From contig NZ_RCZH01000023.1 in the NCBI RefSeq assembly GCF_006438875.1, positions 1 to 64,000 of the forward strand: DNA of 64,000 nt. Direction: 5' to 3'. Position numbers and translations under genes: made by a program. Source of the DNA: Flavobacterium pectinovorum (lineage in GTDB: Bacteria > Bacteroidota > Bacteroidia > Flavobacteriales > Flavobacteriaceae). The notes below the pieces were generated by a model. The model saw only the letters and a program-made list of their open reading frames with translations, made no database searches and was not told the DNA's origin. Below, one piece after another: positions 20,401 to 29,191 of the stretch (position 1 is the stretch's first letter; every line of letters begins with the position of its first letter).

Positions 20401-20570
20401 GTCTTGATTTAAAAGAAAAATTACCAACCAACTTCAAGAAAATAACAGAGAATTATGTTGATATTTTAACGAAAACCAATCAGAAACCATCGGCAGAAGC
20501 AATTGTTTTCTTCGATAAATGGAAAGATAATGCATCGCTTAAATCATTGATTAAGCAAATTTTAAAATAA
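17478..20570 (+). CDS. WGR-domain protein, MolR/YehI-like
   Basis: 1030 residues. Residues about 1-75 are a WGR domain (KYLKYIDGNSDKFWQIEV ... VTYGKNGTSGTSQTKKF, with the W/G/R-type core). The remaining ~950 residues are alpha-helical repeats with no catalytic motif seen. WGR-plus-large-helical proteins occur beside MoxR, vWA and SWIM proteins, as in the Escherichia coli yeh cluster (yehI/molR, yehL, yehP, yehQ). Five nt separate its stop from the SWIM gene, so the two form an operon, convergent with the MoxR operon. Role unknown; WGR domains elsewhere bind nucleic acid or mediate contacts. Confidence 0.75.
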   Translation: MKKYLKYIDGNSDKFWQIEVTGFEYTVTYGKNGTSGTSQTKKFFTEEESLKSAEKILAEKVKKGYSETGDVTVASKPKTAKSSNSDAVFEEYDAIIKSKNIDLLLPFLNEKSKGNIEALKKLIKKNKRYFMTYTDLTKDQGYVKKDKHDYGWGTRGDKKQNDIITLSAIALFDKTDINSWDEVLSLLNEIDEKPQVMEVLLWAKPNWLNTFILDKVKRQDWVSFNYHMLRKLEEQNLLQFNPELYALTLAATNEWRAKMKTRSFINTSLNDKLTYQRDIPELFNYETILHNSFFRENDSQKHDEFQTWAIIYKSLLDEKKMDRAFFIENAILIQTKEWNNNLKSFFRKRIDEFNVTPDELIVLQENIFSYLHHPYPPITSYGIELIKKIYDHPKFKTKSFLEWVEPLMMRSDCKAAIKNVLPILEKITKSNPKVSAAIALIIADVYVIADLALQERSTKIITKIANVKDKVLKEKLSSYVTLMQGNIKSGLTQFLNEDDLALDETALEEYTFEPQKELLLTEEVQLPKDWNDIVFQFGNFINSEETLDSEILLNIYISQRNLFPADYSAQLQPYEKQLQKNYFEAVHKNFVKAFLLHKIPNIDNKFNSKVTHYSKINTTLLMQPLLEKVQQKIDTNSALPLLSFPSHKPYWIAPKVLLERVIAYQNTKEEIDSVDLAIAIARMRRENIEEALPILDQIKGDIKQLLSFCLGVDEKLNLDSTSLFSKLLATMGKTTKETGNLSLWAVAARTFYPNDTFSEFENTYLKEIPFVVAPFKPEITFKEKWSEWTNYQTKQKERTPSWYELRFDLPNYSKIPNYLLYSLDIYNRSNSWDYNLNYAGNTYYWHSLTPQNSDALALTLLQNCRMADGAKPELKGFLDVINRPEFRFSDISLLLYSCCFFQEKKDLRLMASEVLIHLIEKQVIDIDLFAQKIAHLTTEKYGVFLRLVDGLIALKDVSPLHNNALLKLLNSFFASLDLKEKLPTNFKKITENYVDILTKTNQKPSAEAIVFFDKWKDNASLKSLIKQILK

Positions 20571-20575
20571 AGAAA

Positions 20576-21904
20576 ATGACAGATCTCGAATATAATTATA
20601 AAGGAATTTCGACTTATAGCAAAACCAAAGGTATCAATAATCTGGTTCTCGCTCATCAAACCGAAATTGAAGAAGTCAATAACATTCCGTGTTTTTTCTG
20701 GGGAAGTCTGACTGATCCTTATGTTACTGCAAAATGCTGGACCACGATTGCCAAAGTCGTTCGTTCCAGTTTTGGACCAATTCCGCCAAGTCTTCGTGAT
20801 CCTATCGTTTCGGCAGGATCTGAGCGATTGCGTTTTGAAGGTTTTTCGTCTTGTAATGGCGTTTATGTGCGACTGGATATGAAACCCGAAGCGATAGACG
20901 GAGAATTTATTGCCAATGGAACTACGAATGTCGATTTTAATGACCCAATGCTGAATGCCTTAAATGCGATTCAGAAAAATGAAAAAGTAACACTTGCCGT
21001 TGGTCAGCAGGATGTTCAGGTAATAACCAGTAAAGCAAAAGTGACCGAGAAAAAAGTAACTTTACCAATGCGCTGGATAAAAGGCTTAACGAGTGTTCAA
21101 TTGTATCTGGCAGATATGGATATTAAGTTTGAATTGAATAAAATTCAGACGATCCAATTGTTTCAAAGTTTACCAAAAGGAACTGTAAAAGGTGATTTTT
21201 TTATTACCAAAAGAGCCGGGAAATTTATGTTTTCGACTTTGGCTACAGCCGATAGTGTTAGAATTGGAGGCGTACAAAGATTGCGTTTGTTAGAAGGAAT
21301 TCTGTCTATTGTTGATAAAATTTACATTTACGAATCATCAGACAAACAAACGTGTGCAATAGTGGCTGAATTTGGAAAAATGCAACTTTTAATGGCTTTT
21401 TCACCTGATTCGTACCGAGGATTCTCAGGCGAAGGAAATGTACTCGAAACCATGACCGAAAACTTGCCAATAGAATGGGTTTACGGTTTGAACAGTTTAT
21501 TAAAATCGAATGAAACTTTTGATCCGACGATGCTTTCTATCGAAAATGATATCGATTTTGGCACGATGGATAATCTGACTTCGAATTTATCCTCGATGGG
21601 ATTATTGGGTTATGATTTAAGCGAAAAAGCACATTTCTACCGTCGTCTCCCGTTCAAAACTGAACGTATTTTATCACTAAACCCAAGACTTAAAAATGCC
21701 AAAAAACTAATCGATAACGAAGATATCGAAATCGTCGAACGAAGATCCGATTATATCGAAGCCAAAGTAAAAGGTTCTGGCGTTGTACACAAAGTAATTA
21801 TCGATAATAATTCGCAAAGATGTACTTGCGATTGGTTTACTGCTTATCAGGGTAAAAGAGGAATTTGTAAGCATATTTTGGGAGTTAAAATGATGGTTTC
21901 TTAA
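20576..21904 (+). CDS. SWIM zinc-finger protein
   Basis: 442 residues with a C-terminal SWIM finger, CxCx(n)CxH, seen as RCTCDWFTAYQGKRGICKHI. The N-terminal ~400 residues are mixed alpha/beta without a recognised catalytic motif. It is comparable in role and position to YehQ of the E. coli yeh cluster. Starts 5 nt after the WGR gene and shares its terminator region. Proposed to be the nucleic-acid or partner-binding part of the MoxR-vWA system. Confidence 0.82.
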   Translation: MTDLEYNYKGISTYSKTKGINNLVLAHQTEIEEVNNIPCFFWGSLTDPYVTAKCWTTIAKVVRSSFGPIPPSLRDPIVSAGSERLRFEGFSSCNGVYVRLDMKPEAIDGEFIANGTTNVDFNDPMLNALNAIQKNEKVTLAVGQQDVQVITSKAKVTEKKVTLPMRWIKGLTSVQLYLADMDIKFELNKIQTIQLFQSLPKGTVKGDFFITKRAGKFMFSTLATADSVRIGGVQRLRLLEGILSIVDKIYIYESSDKQTCAIVAEFGKMQLLMAFSPDSYRGFSGEGNVLETMTENLPIEWVYGLNSLLKSNETFDPTMLSIENDIDFGTMDNLTSNLSSMGLLGYDLSEKAHFYRRLPFKTERILSLNPRLKNAKKLIDNEDIEIVERRSDYIEAKVKGSGVVHKVIIDNNSQRCTCDWFTAYQGKRGICKHILGVKMMVS

Positions 21905-21936
21905 AAATAACTTTTTGATTCAACTTGAAATAACAT

Positions 21937-21972
21937 AAAGAAGCCGTTTCAGTTTGAAACGGCTTCTTTTAT
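21937..21972. terminator. Bidirectional terminator between convergent operons
   Basis: AAGAAGCCGTTTC / GAAACGGCTTCTT stem with flanking A and T runs, serving the SWIM operon (+) and the MoxR operon (-). Confidence 0.85.
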
Positions 21973-21991
21973 TTTTGCTTTAAAGTAATAA

Positions 21992-23890
21992 TTACGCTTT
22001 CTTTCGCTTCCATTTATATTTCATAACATCTTTGAGTATTGCTTTATTATTGGGGTTGAAACTCAGTAATTCTGATGCCACATCCGGTCTTTCATCAATA
22101 CGTTCTGCTACGATTTCGTAAGCAATATTTTTGGTAACTTCTTCGACAGCTTCAAATCTGCTAAATTCATGTTTCAATAAATTCAGAAATGTTATCGCAT
22201 TGTCTGAGGTTACCTCGCTTTTGTAAATATTTGGGATCGCAAGAGATAAATCTTCTGCAGATTTGATGTTTGCAAAATAATTATTAAGACATCTTCCGGC
22301 ATCTTTGTTCGTTCGCCAGCCCACTATAAGTAATTCTTGTGCTTCGGTTATATCTTCAATTTTATCTTTGTAAACTAATGATGCTTTCACATACTGAAAA
22401 TGCTCTTTATAGTTTTCGATTACTTTTCTAAAATGCTTGTTGGCTTCTTTCCTGTTTTTTAAAATCAAGTATAAATCACCTACTTTTTCATCATTATCGA
22501 GTTCTTGATAGAGTTCAATTGCTTCATTATAAGCGCGTCCTTTTTCATAACATTCGGCTGCTTTTTGCTTGTTACTGCAATACTTTAAATAAATTGCTGC
22601 CGCTTCTGTATACAACTCTCCTTTTTCTAAAACATCTGCCGCTTTAGGATAATTTTTTAATAATTTCAAATAAATACGAGCCGCTTTCTGATAGTCTTTT
22701 TTAGCTATAAATTCTTCTGCAAGTTTTTCATATCTGTTTTGCAAAGTGCTAAATCGTTCTGAATCTATCAAAGCAGAACCACCGGAATACGCAGTTTTTC
22801 CAGATGTCATCGGAGTATTTCCTGAAGTATTTCTTGGAATATTTTCTACAGTATTTGTGCTGCTTCTACCTGAAAAAAGCGAATAAAAGAACCACACAAT
22901 AAGTGCTAAAATCAAAAAACCGGAAAACCCCTTAAATAAGGAACTAAATTCAAAATGTGAATAATCCGGATCATAACTCCTCATTAATATGATAAAAAGA
23001 ATTGCGCAACCAAATCTGAAAACTTTAAAAAAAGGATGAACTCCATCAGACAAAACAATAGGTTCTCTGCCTGCATCTACATTATATCTACCTACATTTA
23101 TATCCTTAAACCCATTTCCATTATCTACAATACCGCCACTAGCTCCATTAAATCCATTAAATCCACTAAGTCCACTTGTATCAAAAGAAAATTGTCCAAA
23201 GTGTCCACCTCGTGAAGTTCCCATCGTATCTAAAGGAATCGCCAATTGCAAAGCCAAATCAGGATTTTTGTCCATAAGCTCCATAAACTTATCCATTTCC
23301 TGTTGATTTCCATTTACTAATTTTTGCAAATCAAAAGGCAATTCTTCCGGAATTTCCTGATCCGAAGTGGGATTTTCGATTGCTTCCAGGATTTTTTCCC
23401 TATCAACCTCAATTCGCAAAGAAGAAATGAAATTGGGTATCGAAACTGTCTTTGAAGGCTCAATTACAATCCTTTCTTTTAATGCCGGAACTTCTATTAG
23501 ATTCTCCCATTCTACAGCGTCTTTCAATTCGACTAAACCAATTTCAGGATGTAAAAAATGATAATTATCCGAAAACAAATTACACCATTCTTCTTTTGCA
23601 AGTTGTGGTACAATCGTCGTGTTTTCAGGAATAAACAACTTATTTTCTACCAATTGATAACAATTATTTTTACCAATATCTCCTGCTTTTATTTTATTTT
23701 GGTTCAAAACCACCAAACATCCGTAAAGCTCATTTGCTGTAACATCCGGAACTGCAAAAACCTTTACCGAATTTAGTGATAAACCGATAAACTGAATTTG
23801 CTCCAGCCACATTTTTGGCGATGCACTTTTAATAAAAATACCTCCTTTGGGAAATGTATTTTTAGAATTTATTTTTAGTTTAAGCTCCAT
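21992..23890 (-). CDS. Membrane protein with TPR repeats, MoxR-vWA partner
   Basis: 632 residues. The N-terminal ~130 residues form a beta-rich domain (KSASPKMWLEQIQFIGLSLN), which fits the idea of a bpX-type domain of MoxR-vWA-beta-propeller ternary systems; the exact bpX class cannot be assigned by eye. A Gly/Asn-rich stretch follows (about 225-265), then two membrane helices (about 292-345, FGCAILFIILM and GFLILALIVWFFYSLF). From about 385 on it has TPR-like helices (YQKAARIYLKLLKNYPKAAD, AECYEKGRAYNEAIELYQEL). Its start overlaps the vWA gene's stop by 11 nt: translationally coupled, last gene of the operon. Confidence 0.7.
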   Translation of the reverse strand: MELKLKINSKNTFPKGGIFIKSASPKMWLEQIQFIGLSLNSVKVFAVPDVTANELYGCLVVLNQNKIKAGDIGKNNCYQLVENKLFIPENTTIVPQLAKEEWCNLFSDNYHFLHPEIGLVELKDAVEWENLIEVPALKERIVIEPSKTVSIPNFISSLRIEVDREKILEAIENPTSDQEIPEELPFDLQKLVNGNQQEMDKFMELMDKNPDLALQLAIPLDTMGTSRGGHFGQFSFDTSGLSGFNGFNGASGGIVDNGNGFKDINVGRYNVDAGREPIVLSDGVHPFFKVFRFGCAILFIILMRSYDPDYSHFEFSSLFKGFSGFLILALIVWFFYSLFSGRSSTNTVENIPRNTSGNTPMTSGKTAYSGGSALIDSERFSTLQNRYEKLAEEFIAKKDYQKAARIYLKLLKNYPKAADVLEKGELYTEAAAIYLKYCSNKQKAAECYEKGRAYNEAIELYQELDNDEKVGDLYLILKNRKEANKHFRKVIENYKEHFQYVKASLVYKDKIEDITEAQELLIVGWRTNKDAGRCLNNYFANIKSAEDLSLAIPNIYKSEVTSDNAITFLNLLKHEFSRFEAVEEVTKNIAYEIVAERIDERPDVASELLSFNPNNKAILKDVMKYKWKRKKA

Positions 23891-26438
23891 GTTTCACGAT
23901 ATTTTGAATAAATGGATTCAAGTATTTCTCTTGGAATGCATTATCCTTTATACTCTCCATCAAATATTCTGAAATAAAATACTCATTACCGGAATATTCC
24001 TCTTTTGTTGCCATAACAGTTCTTCCGTCAATAATAAAAGGAATATAAATCTTCTCAATTTCCGCATTACTGCTTTCTAGTATTAGAATTCCATCCTGAT
24101 TTGTTATTTTACTTCCGTCTTTAGACTCAAAAAAAACGGTTTCGATGTAACAAATTGCTCCGTTGCTTTCGATTATTCTTTTTAGTTTTTCGGCTTCATC
24201 CTTTGTCGCATTATTTAAAATAACTCCAAAATCTTCATCTACAATACTTTTAGCTTCAACCAAAGATTTGTCTGTATTTGTCTTTATTGCTTTCACAACA
24301 TCAATAAATGATTCGCCTTTGTTTTTTAAAATCAGCCTGACTTTTTCCTCAAAATGAATATCTGAATCGTTTGGTCTGTTACTATAATGATGATGTGATT
24401 TCATGAACTCTAAATGAGCAAAGCAAAATCCATTGATTTCAATGAAGTTACTTCTAATGGAAATACTTTTTACCCGCTTAACAAAACTGAACTTGGATTT
24501 ATTACCCATGAAACTATTTTTAAACGAGAATTGCTTTTTAAAATAATTATCAAAAGCTTCTTTTACAGCATCTCCATGAGCCTTTTCTATTTTCAAATCA
24601 TCACTAACACGCCAAAAATCAATATTATCAGTTAAATGAAATTCACCATTGATCACAAATACGGTAATTTTCTTTTCCTTTAATTCATTATAAAAAACTT
24701 CTTCACGCTTTAATTCCTGCGTTTCAATATTTATGATACTGATATTCTGTACCGCATCGTTAGAATAATTCAAAAATATCTTTTGTCCTTTACTGTTGGT
24801 TTTGATCGCGAATTCTCCATTTGTAAAAGGAAGATTTGATGCCATTCTTTTAAATCCTTTATCAAATTTATTACTGGCAAAAAGAAATAGACTTTTGTTT
24901 ACATACGTATAAAAATTATTGCCTTCGTGAAAAATGCTATGGTAATTTCGTTCTACAGGATACAACAACGGGATATTTTCTTTCGAAATATCTTTCTCTG
25001 AATCAGCACTTTTATTGTTATTTTTAGTCCATAATTCATCTAACGGCATTATAATATGCTGAAGCATTTTTCTGCCATTATTGTGGTTCTTAAAAACCTT
25101 GACATCCTGCATTCCTACTGAAAAAGTGTATTTTATATTGGCAAAATAATCATTTGTAATTTTTTGCATCGAGGTCATTTTTAAACTTTCTTCGGATGAA
25201 AAAAGAAAAACTTCCTGATTTTTACTGCTGATTTTATTCTCCAGAAAAAAAGCATCCAATCCCGCTGCACAATCCAGTTTTCCGCTAAGTTTACTTAATG
25301 CCTTAATCACATGATTTACATCATCAAAAGTCACTTCTTCGTAGTTTTCTCCAACAACAAAAACCTTGCATTCAATATCTGTTTTTGGATGTCTGGCTAT
25401 GGCAATTGCTGAAGCAAAAGAAAGAATCTTAGGATTTCCCCAGTTTTTCAACGAACTATCGATTAATAAAATACGCTCAAATTTGTCGGCCTCTGGCGGA
25501 ACTTCTCTTTGTATATAAAGTGCTTCATTATTGGCAATTCGGGACATAAAAACATCGTCGTCATAAGCAAATTCAGAAATGACAAGTTTATCAAAATCTC
25601 CTTTATTGGTCAAATCAGAAATTCCTCCCAATGGCTGTTCGCTTGGATGATTGTGATGTAACGGAATATTTAATCCGGACCAAAGTCGCTTGATTAAACT
25701 TCCAACATGAAATGTCCGATCTTCCTCAATAAGCTGATCTACAAAATCAGTTGCACTCTCAGATAAATTTTTCTCTTCTAAAACTTCCTCATTCAATTTA
25801 TCATTTATCTCTTCATAAGGAAGGCCTTCCATCGCTCTCAAAATAGACTGAACCGTAGGAAACTTTACTTTTAGAAGCGCAAGTGTTCTAAAATCTTTAA
25901 TAAAATTAGCTTCGTTAAACGGATTTATATTCTCGTCTGCGATTACGTCATGTCTATTTTTTTTAAAATCCTCAATGACCTTTTTTGCTTTTTCTGATGA
26001 AATTCTATTGTGACAATCATGAAATATCGTCTGAAAAAGTTTCATTCTTTTTTCGCCCGTTTTATAATCCTCCGGTAAAGAAGAAAGTATTTTCATAAAA
26101 CCAATAGTCGATCCTATTCTAAAAAAATTAGAGGTTTCTAAAGATTTTGCAGTCCTGAAAGAGTCTGCACTTTCTTTTCTTTTTCCCAAATCATAAATCA
26201 TCTGAATAGAAGGTCCATTTTCTGGATTGGTAGCAATTATAGCCAGCAATAAGGATCCAAACGGCGGAATACTGTCATCAGATAAAAACTCTAAAATTTC
26301 AAAAACAAATTTCTCGTAACCAATAGTAGATCCATTAGGAATTGTTATTGCCTCAAAAAGCTCGTCCGGAGCAAATATTTGATTGTCCCATTCCCAGAAA
26401 TAGTCCTCGTATGATTGAAAATATTTTTGAAATTCCAT
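23880..26438 (-). CDS. vWA protein with ribosomal L7/L12-like module
   Basis: 852 residues. Residues 1-250 are helical. A von Willebrand A-type domain begins about residue 320 (ERILLIDSSLKNWG), with a MIDAS-like Asp327-Ser-Ser329; the motif is not a full DxSxS. Residues about 697-766 read as a ribosomal protein L7/L12 C-terminal domain: VVKAIKTNTDKSLVEAKSIV and KDEAEKLKRIIESNGA follow the L12 pattern closely. Middle region 440-690 is beta-rich, possibly a propeller. No signal peptide. Fourth gene of the MoxR operon; expected to pair with the MoxR ATPase as chaperone couple, with the L12-like part as a borrowed recognition module. Confidence 0.75.
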   Translation of the reverse strand: MEFQKYFQSYEDYFWEWDNQIFAPDELFEAITIPNGSTIGYEKFVFEILEFLSDDSIPPFGSLLLAIIATNPENGPSIQMIYDLGKRKESADSFRTAKSLETSNFFRIGSTIGFMKILSSLPEDYKTGEKRMKLFQTIFHDCHNRISSEKAKKVIEDFKKNRHDVIADENINPFNEANFIKDFRTLALLKVKFPTVQSILRAMEGLPYEEINDKLNEEVLEEKNLSESATDFVDQLIEEDRTFHVGSLIKRLWSGLNIPLHHNHPSEQPLGGISDLTNKGDFDKLVISEFAYDDDVFMSRIANNEALYIQREVPPEADKFERILLIDSSLKNWGNPKILSFASAIAIARHPKTDIECKVFVVGENYEEVTFDDVNHVIKALSKLSGKLDCAAGLDAFFLENKISSKNQEVFLFSSEESLKMTSMQKITNDYFANIKYTFSVGMQDVKVFKNHNNGRKMLQHIIMPLDELWTKNNNKSADSEKDISKENIPLLYPVERNYHSIFHEGNNFYTYVNKSLFLFASNKFDKGFKRMASNLPFTNGEFAIKTNSKGQKIFLNYSNDAVQNISIINIETQELKREEVFYNELKEKKITVFVINGEFHLTDNIDFWRVSDDLKIEKAHGDAVKEAFDNYFKKQFSFKNSFMGNKSKFSFVKRVKSISIRSNFIEINGFCFAHLEFMKSHHHYSNRPNDSDIHFEEKVRLILKNKGESFIDVVKAIKTNTDKSLVEAKSIVDEDFGVILNNATKDEAEKLKRIIESNGAICYIETVFFESKDGSKITNQDGILILESSNAEIEKIYIPFIIDGRTVMATKEEYSGNEYFISEYLMESIKDNAFQEKYLNPFIQNIVKHGA

Positions 26439-26445
26439 TTTTATT

Positions 26446-27144
26446 TTATGAAAAAGTTAAGCGAAATGAACTGATTGACAGTTGTTTTATAGTTGTTTTT
26501 GGAATTACAGAATAGCTGTTATCTATATTCCAAAGTATTATATTTTGTTTTGAAAGATTTAATTCTTCCTGAAGCTTTTTTGCTAATGCAAACCATTCAA
26601 AATTATATCCGGTTGGCAGCAAAAAATCATGTTCTAGCCAATACGTATTGCCTTTTATGGGTAACAATGGATTCCCAAGAATTAAGGCGCTTTTATCGAG
26701 CACAACCCATTGCAAGGGTTCAAGTCTATATTTGGGCGCTGTTTCTATATATCGCTTTAATTCGTCATAATCCACTAGCAAAGCATGAGCTTCTTTTATT
26801 TCTTCAGAAGCTTTGATTCTTATCTCAAGTTTTTCATCAATCCCAAAAAAGTTATGATTAAACTTAGGCAATGAAACGGGTAACGCACGCAAAATTGGCG
26901 TCCATAACAATCCCGACGGAAGTTTTTTTGAAGGCAAAAGATTTCCTTGTTCAAACAACAAATTCTCTTTTAATTCATAGACTTTCTTATACGGAATTTG
27001 CTGAATTTCAGGCGAATTTATTTGTTCTGCCAAGAAATCTTTTACCCATATTGCATCACCTTCAAAAGCTGTTTTTAGATTTTGCCAATGTCGTATCGAT
27101 CCCAAAAAATCCTTATGTTGCTTTTTAATTTCTAAGAAATACAT
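26446..27144 (-). CDS. Small partner protein of the MoxR-vWA operon
   Basis: 232 residues, no signal peptide or membrane helix, no catalytic motif. N-terminal MYFLEIKKQHKDFLGSIRHW, a central LPSGLLWTPILRALPVSLP segment and a beta-rich C-terminal half. Fits by place (2 nt after MoxR, 7 nt before the vWA gene) the family of bpX-type domains found only in MoxR-vWA ternary operons. Function unknown. Confidence 0.62.
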   Translation of the reverse strand: MYFLEIKKQHKDFLGSIRHWQNLKTAFEGDAIWVKDFLAEQINSPEIQQIPYKKVYELKENLLFEQGNLLPSKKLPSGLLWTPILRALPVSLPKFNHNFFGIDEKLEIRIKASEEIKEAHALLVDYDELKRYIETAPKYRLEPLQWVVLDKSALILGNPLLPIKGNTYWLEHDFLLPTGYNFEWFALAKKLQEELNLSKQNIILWNIDNSYSVIPKTTIKQLSISSFRLTFS

Positions 27145-27145
27145 A

Positions 27146-28276
27146 TTAGATAGTTTGAAGGATTTTCTGCCACAAAGATTCTATATGATTCTGAATGTAT
27201 TTCTTTTGTTCAGCATCTTTAATCCAGTCGCAACGGGTTTGAATGTATCTTAATTTATCTTTAATAACGTTTTGTTCTTCAAACGAAAGACTGTCATCCT
27301 GCCATTTTTCGATTAAATAATTAACCTCTTTCATCACGCTTTCGGCATCTGGAGTTTTATTATATAAAGCTTGTGGATGCGCCAAAACCGAATCGTCTTT
27401 TTCAATGATCTTATTAATGATTCCTTCCAGAATTTCGATTTGTTCTTCATTATCCCAAATGTATTTCAATACCCATAAATCAGACAAAATTGCTTCATTT
27501 CGACCACACATTAAAGCACTTGCGGCAATCAGATTCTGCAATTTTACGGCACGTCTGTCAGATACTTTTATACCTGTATTTCTAAGACTGTGAATAATGT
27601 CAACGTATTGATTGCGTATTCCGGTTAAATCAACCTGACGACAAAGCAGTTGCAATTCGCGAATTTCATCGGCAAGGATTGTTGGAGCTTCTTTGTTGTT
27701 TCCGCCTTCTAATTTCCAACCTGCCAAAAGCACTTCATGAAGTAAATCCGGTTCTACATAATCACATTTTATGCGAATTAAAAAACGGTCTAATAACGCG
27801 TTTAGCGATTCATCTTCGGGTAAAACATTACTTGCTCCAACAAACATAAGTGCTGGTAACTTTTTGGTTTCTTTACCACGACGGAATATTTTTTCGTTCA
27901 AAGCCATTAGCAAACTATTCAAAATTGCTGAATTGGCGTTGAAAATTTCATCCAGAAATACCATCGAAGCTTCCGGCATCATTCCGTCTGTATTCGTGAT
28001 CAGTTCACCTTCTTTTAATTTACGAATATCAAAAGGTCCAAAGATTTCATTTGGTTCTGTAAAACGGGTTAATAGATATTCGAAATTTTTTCCGCCATCA
28101 ATTCCATTTGATAAAGCTCTGATTATAGCACTTTTTGCTGTTCCCGGAGGTCCTAACAAAAAGGCATTTTCTTTGGCCAGCAATCCGATTCCTAATAAAT
28201 CAATGATTTCATTTTTTCCAACAAAAGTTTCTTTAATATGCTTTAAAACAGCATTTAATTTGTCTGTAGTGCTCAT
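27146..28276 (-). CDS. MoxR-family AAA+ ATPase
   Basis: 376 residues. Walker A GPPGTAKS at residues 42-49, Walker B MVFLDEIF at 105-112, sensor 1 Asn in VGASNVLPED, arginine-finger region LLDRFLIRI. RavA/MoxR group: chaperone ATPases that work with a vWA partner. Two nt upstream of the 232-aa gene and four genes from the operon end. It corresponds to YehL in the E. coli yeh cluster. Confidence 0.9.
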   Translation of the reverse strand: MSTTDKLNAVLKHIKETFVGKNEIIDLLGIGLLAKENAFLLGPPGTAKSAIIRALSNGIDGGKNFEYLLTRFTEPNEIFGPFDIRKLKEGELITNTDGMMPEASMVFLDEIFNANSAILNSLLMALNEKIFRRGKETKKLPALMFVGASNVLPEDESLNALLDRFLIRIKCDYVEPDLLHEVLLAGWKLEGGNNKEAPTILADEIRELQLLCRQVDLTGIRNQYVDIIHSLRNTGIKVSDRRAVKLQNLIAASALMCGRNEAILSDLWVLKYIWDNEEQIEILEGIINKIIEKDDSVLAHPQALYNKTPDAESVMKEVNYLIEKWQDDSLSFEEQNVIKDKLRYIQTRCDWIKDAEQKKYIQNHIESLWQKILQTI

Positions 28277-28317
28277 TTATTTTGCTTATATTTTGATCTT
28301 AATTTGTTTTATTCTCT

Positions 28318-28944
28318 TTATAATTGTGGCCAGAATACTTTTTTATAATCGCCAAAACCTATTTCTAATTGTTTCTTTATAAAATCCGACTGAGCAAATT
28401 TGGTTGCTTTTCTTTCGACAATTCGATTAAGATAAAGTCCCTTTAAACACTCATTTGCAGCCAAAATATCAAAGTTTATATTCTCTATATCAATTTCATA
28501 TCCTATCGCCGAATAATGAAACTGAACTAAATGATTTTCTAAAATTGGTATCACCAAATCCTCTGGATCTACTCTTTTCAACTCTAAAATAATCTGCGGC
28601 AGAAACCTCAGACAAATATCCGCCGATACCAAAACAGAAGCGTCGATTTCGCCCATATATTCAGGCAAAAAATTATTCAAATCACTTATTTTATGTTCTC
28701 TGTACAATAATAACTGCGCAGCACTATAAACTGTTCTTGCCGCCCATAATGCAGCACCGGGATTAAATTTTGGCGCAACATCAGGATATTCTAAAATTTC
28801 GTTTTCATACTCAGTTTCCAGGAAAGAAGCTGTATCTGTTTCTTCCATTCGGGAAATCGTTATGATTTTATTGTACAAAATAACCTGCTCAATGGTTCTG
28901 AGGTGAAAAATTGTATCTAAAAATGGTGTTTTTGTGCTTTCCAT
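28318..28944 (-). CDS. First gene of MoxR-vWA operon, unknown family
   Basis: 208 residues from the ATG at 28944 (MESTKTPFLDTIFHLRTIEQ); an upstream in-frame Met at 29004 is less likely since it adds an unstructured Cys-rich tail. Alpha-helical, soluble, no known motif; contains LEYPDVAPKFNPGAALWAA. Its position in front of moxR suggests it belongs to the ternary system (possibly a bpX-type adaptor). Weak promoter box at 29019-29026. Confidence 0.6.
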   Translation of the reverse strand: MESTKTPFLDTIFHLRTIEQVILYNKIITISRMEETDTASFLETEYENEILEYPDVAPKFNPGAALWAARTVYSAAQLLLYREHKISDLNNFLPEYMGEIDASVLVSADICLRFLPQIILELKRVDPEDLVIPILENHLVQFHYSAIGYEIDIENINFDILAANECLKGLYLNRIVERKATKFAQSDFIKKQLEIGFGDYKKVFWPQL

Positions 28945-29018
28945 ATTAACTGCTTTTAAGCAATTGCAATTATGATAATGTGCTTTTATTAGTTTATTTA
29001 ACAAAAAACGTATCCCAA

Positions 29019-29026
29019 CAAATATA
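29019..29026 (-). promoter_or_regulatory. -7 box TATATTTG for MoxR operon
   Basis: Matches TAnnTTTG on the minus strand, 75 nt upstream of the first operon ATG. -33 not evident. Confidence 0.45.
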
Positions 29027-29191
29027 TAATTATATTGGTAGTTTCTTAAAATTTCAAGAGCAATTATCTGATTAAATTTAAAATAAAAAAGGTTTCAAAA
29101 TTGCAAAAAGAGAAGAACTGCAAATCATAAAATCCACAGTTCTTTCTTAAATTTCTCGCCATAATCGATTGGTATTTATACAGATTGCTAT

